DNA of 64,000 nt from Cladorhizidae sp. MBARI D1340-BT2 (Eukaryota > Porifera > Demospongiae > Poecilosclerida > Cladorhizidae): positions 28,033,816 to 28,097,815 of the forward strand of contig JAQNBH010000012.1 in NCBI GenBank assembly GCA_028752905.1, read 5' to 3'. The position numbers were made by a program, and so were the translations under genes. Positions 33,258 through 44,065 of the stretch are shown here, piece after piece (positions within the stretch are counted from its first letter, which is position 1; each line of letters opens with the position of its first letter). The notes below the pieces were generated by a model. The model made no database searches. It was not told the DNA's origin and was given only the letters and a program-made list of their open reading frames with translations.

Positions 33258-33930
33258 TATTCATGGATCATGTGAACCTCATGTGGCTTTCTATTTGACA
33301 CTTGCTAGCTGGTGCATCTTGCATCCAGTTGTTATTTCACTATCACCTGCAAAAGCCCCAAGCATGTTGGCTGATGTGTAGTCGATTTTTGTTTAAAATT
33401 TAAATATAGTTAGCTAAGTGCTTATTGGCCACATCTGGCCAGCTGCATTGCTAGGGCTTGAAGACTTTAAACTCTTCCAGCAGTGAAATAGCAGTAAAAT
33501 GTTAGGACTTTTTTTGGAGAAAAATAGTACCCTACATAGTTCAATGACGACTTTGTGGCATGTATAAACAGACAGTTTAGCACAATGGGTTGAATTCCAT
33601 CTCACATAGCTACCCCCTCACCTTCCACCATCCGTCTTCCTCCCCTCCACCCGTTTGCCCCACTCTTACATACGACATTGATTATCAGTACTTTGGCTGC
33701 TTACTATATAGCATATATTGAACAATGTCTTTTATGACTATATTTGTGTTTATCATATTAATTTTTTTGTTTGTTTGTTTATTGTTAAAAAAAAAATTTT
33801 TATAAGTGGAAAAAAATCATTAAAGATAATATCATGATTTTTTTTAAATTATTATTATATGAAACACAATAATTAATGAAAGTCTAATGAAATAAGTCCT
33901 CCAGGCTGGAGTCATTGTTAATATTCTTTA
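33258..33930. other. non-coding left part of U4
   Basis: Matches U5 (about 43110-43660). It contains pyrimidine-rich DNA near 33610-33665 and (TTTG)n and poly-A/T runs near 33760-33800. No gene is supported. Confidence 0.5.
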
Positions 33931-34358
33931 GTTTGTTTGTTTGTTAGTTTGGGGACACCGTTTTCTACCATCATCAGGTCCCCATTCAATCCTTCTGGAG
34001 TCATTAAGGTTGTCCTCTTTTTTTGATATTGGAATGCACATTATTTCAACAAGTACTTTGCCCACCCACACACACATACACCAGTTACATAGGAAGTCCA
34101 TATGTATTACACAGAAGCTTTAAAGTCGAGTCAGTCAATGTAGAGGCTTTTTTTGAGAAGTAATGGTAGGTTTTACATGATATATGGAAACAGTTAAAAT
34201 CTGTTCGGATTATATTATGAGTAACATCAAAATATCCATAACATCTTGACAAACCTTAGCGGCATCACCCACCCTCACCATAACATTTCAAACAATAATA
34301 ACAATAACAATTGATAGAACCACACACTACACAACAACAAGCACATGGTCTTATCAGA

Positions 34359-35413
34359 TTACCGAGATAAGGATTCAGAAAAATAGTTGTAGTTGTCAGC
34401 ATTGCATATTGCAGCTCGGGTTGAGATTGTGACACGCCTTACACTTGTTTGGGTTGTCAGTAAATGCCATTGCATGCGGCAACTCGTGAATAATAGTTCC
34501 TAGTTTAGTATCATCACCACATGTGTCAGGAGCATAGCGGTAGAGTGAAAACAAATATAGTGTGGTGCTTCCGTGGAATGTGTAAGCAATGATTCCAGAA
34601 TGATTTCTCCATCAAAATAGAAAGCGAATGTTTTTCTCTCCATAGCTACATAGTTTGATATCAAAATAGGTACCTCTTAAAGTGTTCACATATCCAACAT
34701 TACGATATCCAAAGAAATTAGTATAGGTGTTTGCATCTCTGTCCACAACTCGCATACTGATAGGTAGTTTTATTTTTTATAGACTCCTCTTTATATTCTG
34801 AGCGTGGTTAAGTTGTCTCTGTTCAAAGGTGTGCCTGCAAAGTACTGGATCTTATAAGTTTCTGATCCATAAATCATGTGTGGTTTCATAGTGTTTTTAT
34901 AGAAGATGTATTTTTATGGGGAACTTCTGTTTCTGTAAGCTTCATTACAGATTCATCTCCAAACACAACAAATGATTGTGGATTGGAAGATATAGACTAC
35001 TGTGACTTGGTGTCTGATATCTTGTACTCGTAATAACTTATCATGGTTTTCAGCATGACTTTTTTAGTTTTCTAGCTGTAGGACTGAGAAAGGTCGATTG
35101 TCACAGAGAGGGAGGATTTATTTGGAAAAAGTACAAACTCCTTTGACGTTTGAGGCATTTGTTGGTAAAGAAGACCATCATAGAGCACTGGATTTCCATT
35201 CTGAGTAAATTTGAATGTGTGTGAAGCCAGCTCATTGAGTGGTGTGTTTCTCGTCAGAAGGTAGCAGTCTCGATCCTCAGTGCTGGTGATCACAACTTTG
35301 CATGTAATGTCCTCCCCCACTTCATGTCAACCAGAAGTAAAAATTGTTGCCATAAACGGCTTGCAGCTGATGCTGCCAACAGAGATCATGGATAGAATCA
35401 GAGGAAGCCACAT
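34359..35413 (-). pseudogene. M35 metallopeptidase, left-arm pseudogene (U4)
   Basis: Start MWLPLILSMI at 35413, then SCKPFMATIFTSG followed by a TGA where the intact gene has an Arg codon. The frame reopens with EVGEDITCKVVIT and has further frameshifts near 35080 and 34900. The catalytic segment reads HELPHAMAF (about 34490-34465). Sequence equal to the EDIAYG part is deleted, which removes the Asp zinc ligand. The end ...ESLSR plus stop lies at 34359. It has no good TATA box. Confidence 0.8.
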
Positions 35414-35885
35414 TTTTCATGGCGTTTTACCTGATGAATCACATCTGACAATCCTCTCTCCCTCTCCCTCTCAAACTGGTGATACAGTATATGCCTAATA
35501 TTTCACTAAGCAGTTGTAAAATTGATATGACCATGTATGGCAATAGCCATAATACACAGCCAGCTAAGGTGTTCAGTGTTTGAACAAACATTGTAGAAAA
35601 TAACTTGTCACATTATCAGATGAGCTCTGTTACAAGTGCCACATGTGAGTAGAGTAAAGAGCATGCACATGCAAATGTGTATGCACTGCAAGCACTTTAA
35701 TTATGAGCCATCATGGCTGTGGTTTGCTGTCAGGTGCAAGTTGGAGATGAATAGAGTGATATAAATTGAGAAGAAAAAGAACATTTTTAATTGTCATTTG
35801 TTGCGCACCTATTTTGGTGTTCTTGCATACAGCCCGAATCCAGTGATTGTTATCCATTGCCAATGTCGCTTGCAAAGCCTGTACT

Positions 35886-36183
35886 AGTGTGTATGTGTGT
35901 GTGTTTGTGTGTGGGGGTGGGTGGGTGGGTGCGTGCGTGTGGTTTGTGTGCATGTGTATGCTGTGTGTGAGTTTGTGTGCATGTATGTGTGTCTGAAGCT
36001 GTATGTGTGTGCATGTGCATGTGTGTGTGAACGTGTGTGTGTGGTGTGTGTATAATTTTGTGTGCGTGTGTGTGTGTGTTTGTGCTTAATTGTGTGTATG
36101 TGTCTGGTGTGTGTGTGTGTATATTTGTGTGTATGTTGTGTGTGTGTGATGTGTGTGTGTGTATGTGTGCATAATTGTGTGTG

Positions 36184-36220
<37 letters not shown>

Positions 36221-36252
36221 ATGTGTTTATGTTGTGTGTGTGTTTGTGTGCA
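35886..36252. repeat. TG-rich microsatellite (U4, left of centre)
   Basis: A long interrupted (TG)n tract. The mirrored (CA)n tract on the other side of the centre is short (36859-36889). Confidence 0.9.
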
Positions 36253-36858
36253 TGCATGCATCAGCCTTATCCTTAACCTAGAAATAGCCGTGGGTCTAGT
36301 CCATCCCTAGAAATGTATACCTCAAAACTGTCACCACATGGCATGAGGTGTTGTGAAAACCATTGATGGTGCAGACAAGCAGTCCCCACAGATGACAATA
36401 TGTGAACATCTAGAGTGAGTTTGAACCTGCAATGAGAGACAGATTTGAGAGAAGTCAGGATAAAATAGTCTACAAGTTCAAATCAAGAATTATTTTCACG
36501 TAAAGAATGAAAATTTGACCTTACCATATTTGGCAATAGAATATTGCAGGCACACTGCACAGCTGCTGTAGCAAGTGATAGTAAGAAACTCAAGACTAAG
36601 TGTTAGACAATTACACTAGTAAATGATAACCATATTTGACTAATACTTCATTTGAATTTGTAGATGATAATGATTAATGTTAATTCTGTCTCTCATTGCA
36701 CAGCTTCAAACTCACTCTTCATCTTCAGATATTGTCATCAGTGGGAACTGCTGGTCTTGCTTCACACCAAAGGGTTTTGTGAACCGTTTACAAGACCGGT
36801 CCTGTGATGAGAGTTTTGGGGTATTTCTGGAGTTAAGCTGCACCACATTAATGCATGC
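36253..36858. other. centre of the M35 palindrome (U4)
   Basis: Non-coding. Left and right halves are mutually inverted in part (GACAATATGTGAACATC near 36392 against CAGATATTGTCATC near 36727). U5 has the same centre at about 46020-46640. Confidence 0.6.
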
Positions 36859-37297
36859 ACTCAAGCACACACACACACACACATATACACTTCACTGGCT
36901 TTTCATGTACCAAATGCTAAGGGAAAACCCCTACAAAAATCACAATGGATTCTGGCTGTAAGCAAGAGCATCAAAATGGATGCAAGAAATGATGATAAAA
37001 GTTTTTTTTCTTATTAATTCTCTTAGATGCTTATATCACACTATTCAACTCCATCTCGCACCTGACAGCAAACCACAGCCATGATGGCCATAATTAATGT
37101 GCATGCTCTCTACTCTGCTCACATGTGGCACTTGTGACAGCTCATCTGATAATGTGACGAGCTTATTTTCTACCATGTTTGTTCAAACACTGAACACCTT
37201 AGCTGGCTGTGTATTATGCCAGTCAGAGCTATTACCATACATGGTCATATCAACTTTACAACTGCTTTGTAAATATTAGGCATACATCATCAGTTAG

Positions 37298-37307
37298 TAT
37301 ATATAAA
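37298..37307 (+). promoter_or_regulatory. TATA-like box of the intact M35 gene
   Basis: TATATATAAA, 67 bp before the ATG at 37374, followed by a GAGAGGGAGAGAGG leader conserved in all right-arm copies. Confidence 0.55.
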
Positions 37308-37373
37308 GAGTGAGAGGGAGAGAGGATTGGCAGATGCAAAATCAAAGATTCATCACATAAAACTTCTAGAAAA

Positions 37374-38447
37374 ATGTGGCTTCCTGTGATTCTAACCATT
37401 ATCACTGTTAGCAGTGTCAGCTGTGAGCCATTTATGGCTACAATTTTTACTTCTCCTCGATACGAAGTGGGAGAGGACATTACATGCAAAGTCGTCATCA
37501 CCAATACCAATGATCGAGACTACTACCTTTTGACGAGAAACACACCACTCGATAAGCTGGCTGCACACGTTTTCGAAATTACTCAGAATGGAAATCCAGT
37601 ACACTATGATGGTCTTCTCTACCAACGAACACCTCCAACATCAAAGGAGTTCATACTGGTTCTAGCTAAATCTTCCCTCTCTACGACTATCGACCTTTCT
37701 CAGTCCTACTGCTTGAAAACTAATGTTGATCATAAAGTCATGCTGAAAACCATGATAAGCTATTACGAGTACAACATATCAGACACCAAGTCACAGTTTA
37801 TCTCTTCCAATCCTCAATCATTTGTCGTGTTTGGAGATGAATCTGTAATGAAGCTTACAGAAGCACACGTTCTCCGTAAGAATGCATCTTCTATAAAAGC
37901 AATGAAGCCTCGCATGATTTATGGATCAGAAGCTTGGAAGACACCGTACTTTGCCGGTACACCTATGAACGGAGACACCTTAATCACGCTGAGAATGTAC
38001 AGAGAAGCCTATAAAAAACTACCTATCAGTATGCGAGCAGTGGACAGAGATGGAAACACCTACACTAATTTCTTTGGATATCGTTATGCTGGATATGTAA
38101 ATACTGTACGAGGTACCTACTTCAATATCAAGCTAGCTATGGAGAGAAAAACATTCACTTTCTACTTTGATGGAGAACACTGTGCAAAAGATTCTGGAAT
38201 CGTTGCTTACACATTCCATGGAAGCACCACAATATATTTGTGTTCACTCTACCGCTATGCTGCAGACATACGAGGCCCCTTTACTAAAGTAGGAACTATT
38301 ATTCACGAATTGTCGCATGCGGTAGCATTCACTGAAGATATTGCCTACGGCTTAACCAATTGTCAGGCATTAGCCAGATCTCGACCCGATCTGGCAATAC
38401 GCAATGCTGACAACTACAACTGTTTCTCTGAATCCTTATCTCAGTAA
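37374..38447 (+). CDS. secreted M35 (aspzincin) metallopeptidase, intact
   Basis: A single-exon 357-residue frame. Residues 1 to about 17 (MWLPVILTIITVSSVSC) form a signal peptide. Residues about 18-140 are the N-terminal domain (RYEVGEDITCKVVITNT, TPLDKLAAHVFEI, GNPVHYDGLLYQR, TIDLSQSYCLKTNV). The catalytic domain follows, with FYFDGEHCAKDSGIVAYTF and then VGTIIHELSHAVAFTEDIAYG. His311 and His315 of HELSH and Asp322 are the expected zinc ligands, and Glu312 is the catalytic base. Several Cys residues fit disulfides in a secreted enzyme. M35 enzymes are zinc endopeptidases (deuterolysin, peptidyl-Lys endopeptidase); the cleavage preference here is unknown. The start is fixed by the signal peptide and by its conservation in all copies. 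Confidence 0.9.
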   Translation: MWLPVILTIITVSSVSCEPFMATIFTSPRYEVGEDITCKVVITNTNDRDYYLLTRNTPLDKLAAHVFEITQNGNPVHYDGLLYQRTPPTSKEFILVLAKSSLSTTIDLSQSYCLKTNVDHKVMLKTMISYYEYNISDTKSQFISSNPQSFVVFGDESVMKLTEAHVLRKNASSIKAMKPRMIYGSEAWKTPYFAGTPMNGDTLITLRMYREAYKKLPISMRAVDRDGNTYTNFFGYRYAGYVNTVRGTYFNIKLAMERKTFTFYFDGEHCAKDSGIVAYTFHGSTTIYLCSLYRYAADIRGPFTKVGTIIHELSHAVAFTEDIAYGLTNCQALARSRPDLAIRNADNYNCFSESLSQ

Positions 38448-38890
38448 ATGTGCTATTGCTGTTGTTCTGTGATGTTTACCAGTATATATTCTAATCAACA
38501 TTGAAATGTGAGAGCATTGTATATATATATGTTTGGGGGTGTTGATGCCGCTAAGGATTGTTGGATGTTACATGTATTATAATCTGATCAGTGTTTCATT
38601 TTAATGAATTGCATATTTTCTAAAACCTTCCACTACTCCTCAACTTCTACAAGAATCTTTTGACTGATTTGACTATAAATATCTGTGCAATATAGTATAT
38701 GGACTACTTTATAACTAAGCTGGTATAAGTGTGTGTCACTGTGGGTGGGCAAAGACCTTGTTGAAATAATGAGCATTAGAAATTCAGGTCTATTGCTGCT
38801 ACTATTATCTACCACTCAAGATATAGTACCTGCAAATCTAAGCATCAATTTGCTTTAAGTAGGTGGCCGAACATGATCTTCTGTTCGCTC
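38448..38890. other. M35 3' flank (U4)
   Basis: Non-coding DNA like that after every right-arm M35 copy, with a TA repeat at about 38520 and ending at CTGTTCGCTCTTTAA. Confidence 0.7.
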
Positions 38891-39244
38891 TTTAACACTC
38901 TCACCGCCATAAGCGCCTACAGGCGCGAACTCGACATCACACGTGTACGGGAACGAGATACAGATTAAATTTTTTTACCAGGGGGTGCGCGAAGGATATC
39001 TCTAAACCAGGGATTCTCAACCGTTCCTCCATCATTTACCCCCTCAGCCAGATGTATTTCAACATTTACCCCCTTACTCCCATACAAAAAATGCATAGCC
39101 ATCATAAAGGCACAGAAAAGTAAGAAACACATTTATTATCTAGGTTTTGCATAAAATATAGTAATATATTTTGATAAAGAAAGAAATTATATAGTCCATT
39201 CGTATCACAAAAAAATAAAATCAAACAGAAAACCAGAAACATTA

Positions 39245-40960
39245 TCAGTGGGAACACTGCTGATTCATTGAATCAACCAGTTTATTTATTCGAGGAGCTG
39301 TTGATGACAACGCTACTCTCATATCGTCATCAATTTTCATGCGATTCCTGGCATTTGTCTTCATTGCTACTAACTTTTAGAACCCTGATTCACATAAGTA
39401 TATTAGTGACAAAAGGAAGAAACACTTGGAAGTCACGCTGAGTAAGAAGTGGGAATGAATCTGTGAGTTTTATCCAAAAATCAACACCAACCTTTTCAAA
39501 TTCTTCTCTAAGATTAGCAGAGGATTGAAGATCAATCAGCTCATCTTTTGCTGGGTCGTCATCTTTCGTTTCTGACAGTTCAGTAGTAAAAGGTCTTATT
39601 ATCCATCTCTCTGTAGGAATCATGTCTTTTGAAAAGTAGCCAGTGAAGTTTTCCTTCAAGATTTTCAAATGATCTGTGATGTCTTCATTTATCTCAGGTA
39701 ACACACTTGGTCTTCCATGAATGACCTCATCCAAGGTTGCCAAGTTACTTTGATGAACTCTTCGTCCAGCTTTGCCTGCAATGCTGTTATCTTTTCACTT
39801 GCTTCAACAATGGTTACTGATGTTCCCTGGAGTTGTTTGTTGACTTGGTTAAGATGGGTAAATATATCTGAGAGGTATATATATTCCCTAAACAGGCAAT
39901 GAACTTGGGATCAGCAACGTTTTCACACAGCTTTGAATCCCGGTCATGAAGAAAAATCTCTACCTCAGTACGGAGCTCAAACACACGATTAAGAATAAGT
40001 CCACATGGAAACCACCTCACTTCAGTATGAAGCAAAAGAGTTGAATGCTCAGAACCCATCTCATCACAAAAAGCTTTGAACAAACGGTGATTCAGTGCTC
40101 GGGCATGAATAAAATTAACAGCCTCGACAACTTTATGAAAAACCATTTTCAGATTCAGCCAATGCATGTTTGCAAAGAATACAATGTGTTATTATCACAT
40201 TGGGTGCCTTTTGCTTCACAAGTGCAAGTGAAGCCTGATCTCACTCCCATCATGGCTGGGGCTCCATCAGTACAGATTGAACCAACAATGTCTCATGTGA
40301 GATTGTTCCTTTCAAAGAAGTCTTGTGTTTTCTAGTAGCCTTTGTGGTTTGTTGGAGATGTTCACAGAAGAGAAATTCATTCTTCAGTTCTTTTCCACAT
40401 ATATATGTAACAGGCAAAAACAAGAAGTTGTGACAAATTTGCAACATCACAGGATTCATCAAGTTGCAAAGAAATTTTTGCTGGGCTAGATTTGATCTGC
40501 TCAATAACATGTTGACAAATATCTTGAGACATTTCAATAATACGTCGATGAATTGTGGGGGAATGTCTTAAATCTTCGGTTTTGCTTCTTTCCCACATAC
40601 ATGTTCAACCATGTCTAAGGCACAAGGTATAATCAGCTTCTCGGCAATGTCAGAGGTTTCATTGCCTTTGCTATTCACTGCGCTACATGATAGCAAGCTG
40701 CAAGCATTGGTTTCTTCTTAGATACGAAGCCAAGTGTAGGGAGCCCTAAACCTAGCTCTCTTTACCTCAAATTTAGCATGGTCATTAGATGCATGGGCAG
40801 GATGTGTAGCTTCCAGATGCTGTAGTAGTGAAGGTTTCAGTGACCCATTTCCAAGAACTTTTGAGCACAGCAGACAATGAGACACCATCCACAACAATGA
40901 AGTCAAATCCATATTGTACATATGAATCCAGGTGTATGTATGTTTCTTGGACATGGCAAT
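39245..40960 (-). pseudogene. ZBED5/FAM200-like hAT transposase with BED finger
   Basis: On the minus strand it starts at about 40954 with a BED-type finger (CLLCSKVLGNGSLKPSLLQH, then LEATHPAH). It continues with HSPTIHRRIIEMSQDICQ, AKISLQLDESCDVANLSQLL, HTEVRWFPCGLILNRVFELR and FADPKF/VADPKF-like blocks. It ends with the NARKRMKIDDDMRVA-type tail and a stop at 39245. Domain order and spacing match ZBED5/FAM200-type hAT transposases. Several frameshifts and a short deletion near 39745-39770 show that it is dead. Confidence 0.8.
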
Positions 40961-41010
40961 ATCTGAAAAGAAATAATTATGTAATAATTATATAAACTAT
41001 GGCTACTAGG

Positions 41011-41078
41011 TCTATTCAACTAATATACTATATACCTGATACCAAGGTCAAAGGTATATAGTATATTAGTTGAATAGA
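41011..41078. repeat. perfect 27-bp inverted repeat (hairpin)
   Basis: The arms 41011-41037 and 41052-41078 are exact reverse complements (TCTATTCAACTAATATACTA... against ...TAGTATATTAGTTGAATAGA) with a 14-bp loop. It lies in the hAT 5' region, between the BED-finger start and the right terminus. Confidence 0.85.
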
Positions 41079-42479
41079 CATAGTTCATATGTTATATATA
41101 TACCTTGGCTGTTCTCTGATCTCCAGCAGCTAGCTATTGTGAGCTAGCTTAAACTAGCTATTTTCTCTGAGCTATAATGAGCTAGCTATAGTAAATATAA
41201 ATTTTGGTTTGTAATGAGTTTTTCATGAATCGATATGCCAGTGAAGGGACATTATGCTGAATAGCAGACCAAAGGCAATAGTGTGAATAATAAGTAACCT
41301 CAGGTAAGTTATATATACCAACCTGCTTAGAGGTCTATAAGCCTTATATTCCCTTTCCTTATTCAATTATCAGGTAGAATTATTTACCCCATGCCATGTC
41401 ATTTTTTTATCCCCAGGGGGTAAATTTACCCTTGGCCTGCTCTAAACGGTATCAAAGAAAAATTCCAGACTGGTCACGGCAACAAAAATATATACTTTAC
41501 TTCACTGTGACCGTCCCGATAGCTTCTGGAGGCTCTTCTTCGGTAGAAAGCTGCAAAGCCATCTACTGCAGACTCGCTATCTATCAAAATCCTACGGAGT
41601 AGAGGGAAAAAAGTCGCTCGTGGATGGATCTCCGACTTTTTTTGACATAGAGATGCGTAACTTTTGTTTCCCTGGTTCAATAGAGCTGATTCATATACCA
41701 AGTTATAGCTCTTTCAATTTGCAATCAAATAATATGCTTTGTTTTGGTTACCAAAAAAGGTATGAAAATAAAAAATATTTAAAAGATTTAATAAAATTAA
41801 TGTGTTGGCTAAAGTTGGCGGTGAAAGGGTTAAATGACCCATTCATTTATGATACGAAATTGAAAAATGTGCCTGATATCCATTATCCATTGCTTATGTA
41901 TATTGCTTATGGTTGAAATTTATGACACTGTTATCCACTGGAAGGGTTTAGTACTGCTCTCATGACTGACAGCTAATATAAGCCAGCTCCTGGTCTTACC
42001 CTCTCCATGTTGGGAGTGATAAAAATACAAAATCGAAGCAGCTCCAGTTAATGATTAATACTAAGTCAGAAATTTACTTTAAGTCCCTAGCAAGCAACCA
42101 TATAATGATACAGTGATAACATTTTTGTGAACCCACACTGACCACAAACTATGATTATCAACATAGTTCTTTTTGCATATAAGCTAACAGTCGGCAATCA
42201 TTGTTTTTTTTGGCTATAAGCAGCTAAGGTATTGGAGACAAGGGAAGCATGTATCATAATGTCCACAACACAACATTTATATTATATAATTAAGTTTTCA
42301 GAGATGGAGGAAAAGGAGAAAAGAGCGATTAGTTCTCCAAAAGCAGCATCTATCAAATAAATTTAAAGTCCCAGGATATACTCAAGCTAGCTAGCCAAGG
42401 CATTACCAGTGTACTTAAAAATAGCCATTGCATGTAGAAAACTAACAGGCTAATACTACAGTTATATCCCATTCACAAA

Positions 42480-42605
42480 CCTAAGACGTCTTCTTGTCTT
42501 ATCACTTCCTCGTCGGAAACAAATCCACCACTTTCTGCTATAGAGCTAAGCTCTTCCACTCCCATTCCAAGAGTTATGACTGTTGTGGTCATCTTTTCCA
42601 TGGCT
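42480..42605 (-). other. open exon-like block conserved with U1-U4
   Basis: Encodes MEKMTTTVITLGMGVEELSS followed by IAESGG and FVSDEEVIRQEDVL. The frame is open although several residues differ from U4. No family is recognised. Flanking DNA (41834-42479 and 42606-44060) shows no supported gene. It includes (TTTG)n runs near 43610-43680. Confidence 0.35.
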
Positions 42606-44065
42606 CCACATTCACAAAAAGGCCAACCCAAGTATATAAGAAAATAAGTCACTCTCTTCTCCCACGCTAGAGTTATCTACAGGCGAGTCAAGAGTGCCGC
42701 CTGTAACTAGAATCTGCGAGATTTCTTGTCCTAGTCATATTTAGGTCCTCAAAATCGTAAAGGATTCCTTGTTTCAATATTTTTAGTGACGCGGATGAGA
42801 AGCTAAATTGAGAGCGCGTAACAGTATTGGGAACACATCATCATTATGACATCATCAAAAACAAACTACATCTTTGGGTAGCATCTAGGCTAAGTCTAGT
42901 AATGTAATCTAGCAATGCAACACATGATTTAACTAAAGCCAAGAAATTTTTTGCAAACTTCTTGTAATATCGCTACCTAGCTATATATCTAACTTGATTA
43001 ATGATCTTTCTACACTGGCAAAATGGAACATCCACATCACCAGAACCAGTCTCTCCCCCTACTGTTTGATCTGCATGTTCGGCATATTCAAGAACCAAGT
43101 GAAAAAGTTGTTATTCATGGATCATGTGAACCTCATGTGCCTTTCTATTTGACACTTGCTAGCTGGTGCATCTTGGATCCAGTTGTTATTTCACTATCAC
43201 CTGCAAAAGCCCCAAGCATGTTGGCTGATGTGTAGTCGATTTTTGTTAGAATTTAATATAGCTAGCTAAGTGCTTATTGGCCACATCTGGCCAGCTTCAT
43301 TGCTAGGGCTTGAAGAATTTAAACTGTTCCAGCAGTGAAATAGCAGTAAAATGTTACGACTTTTTTTTGAGAAAAATGGTACCCTACATAGTTCAATGAC
43401 GACTTTGTAACATGTACAAACAGACAGTTTAGCACAATGAGTTGAATTCCGCTACCCCCTCCCTTTCTACCCTCTGCCTTCCTCCCCTCCACCCGTTTAC
43501 CCCACTCTTACATACGACATTGATTATCAGTACTACTTTGGCTGCCTACTAGCACATATTGTACAGTGTCTTTTATGACTATATTTGTGCTTGCCCATTT
43601 TATCTCATTTATTTGTTTGTTTGTTTATTTATTGTTAATATTCATTGTTAATATTCTTTAGTTAGTTTGTTTGTTTGTTTAGGGACACCTTTTTCTACCA
43701 TCATCAGGTCCCCTTCAATCCTTCTGGAGTCATTAAGGTTGTCCTCTTTTTTCAATATTGGAATGCCCATTATTTCAACAAGTACTTTGCCCACCCACAC
43801 ACATACACCAGTTACATAGGAAGTCCATATATATTACACAGAAGCTTTAAAGTCGAGTCAGTCAATGTAGAGGCTTTTTTGAGAAGTAATGGAAGGTTTT
43901 ACATAATATGTAAACAGTTAAAATCTGTTCGGATTATATTATGAGTAACATCATAACATCTGACAAACCTTAGCGGCCTCAAACCCACCCTTACCATAAC
44001 ATTTCAAACAATAACAATTGATAGAACCACACACTACACAACAACAAGCACATGGTCTTATCAGA

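Larger units (their letters stand above)
33930..38890. repeat. imperfect palindrome with divergent M35 genes (U4)
   Basis: The left arm (about 33930-35500) is a diverged inverted copy of the right arm (about 37250-38850), covering the M35 gene plus both flanks. Near the centre, the inverted pair AGTGAGTTTGAACCTGCAAT (about 36412) and ATTGCACAGCTTCAAACTCA (about 36695) shows that the symmetry reaches the middle, at about 36565. Confidence 0.75.
31875..38895. repeat. array unit U4 (long, head-to-head M35 pair)
   Basis: From TTAA 31875-31878 to TTAA 38892-38895. The first 0.8 kb matches the compact units. From about 32690 it diverges and carries a left-arm M35 pseudogene (minus), a central microsatellite region and a right-arm intact M35 gene (plus). 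The right 3' flank matches U1-U3 again. Confidence 0.8.
39008..41439 (-). mobile_element. BED-type hAT element with complete ends
   Basis: 2432 bp flanked by an exact 8-bp target duplication CTCTAAAC (39000-39007 and 41440-41447). Ends are CAGGGATTCTCAACCG and, inverted, CAGGCCAAGGGTAAATTTAC. Both sides share ATTTACCCCCT a little inside. This is the ancestral form of the shortened hAT copies at the other junctions. Confidence 0.85.
38896..41829. mobile_element. piggyBac-like element at the U4/U5 junction, carrying a full-length hAT
   Basis: Between TTAA 38892-38895 and TTAA 41830-41833. Left end CACTCTCACCGCCATAAGCG, right end inverted CCCTTTCACCGCCAAC. Subtracting the hAT and one 8-bp repeat leaves 494 bp of piggyBac-like sequence, so the carrier is a small non-autonomous element. 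Confidence 0.75.
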
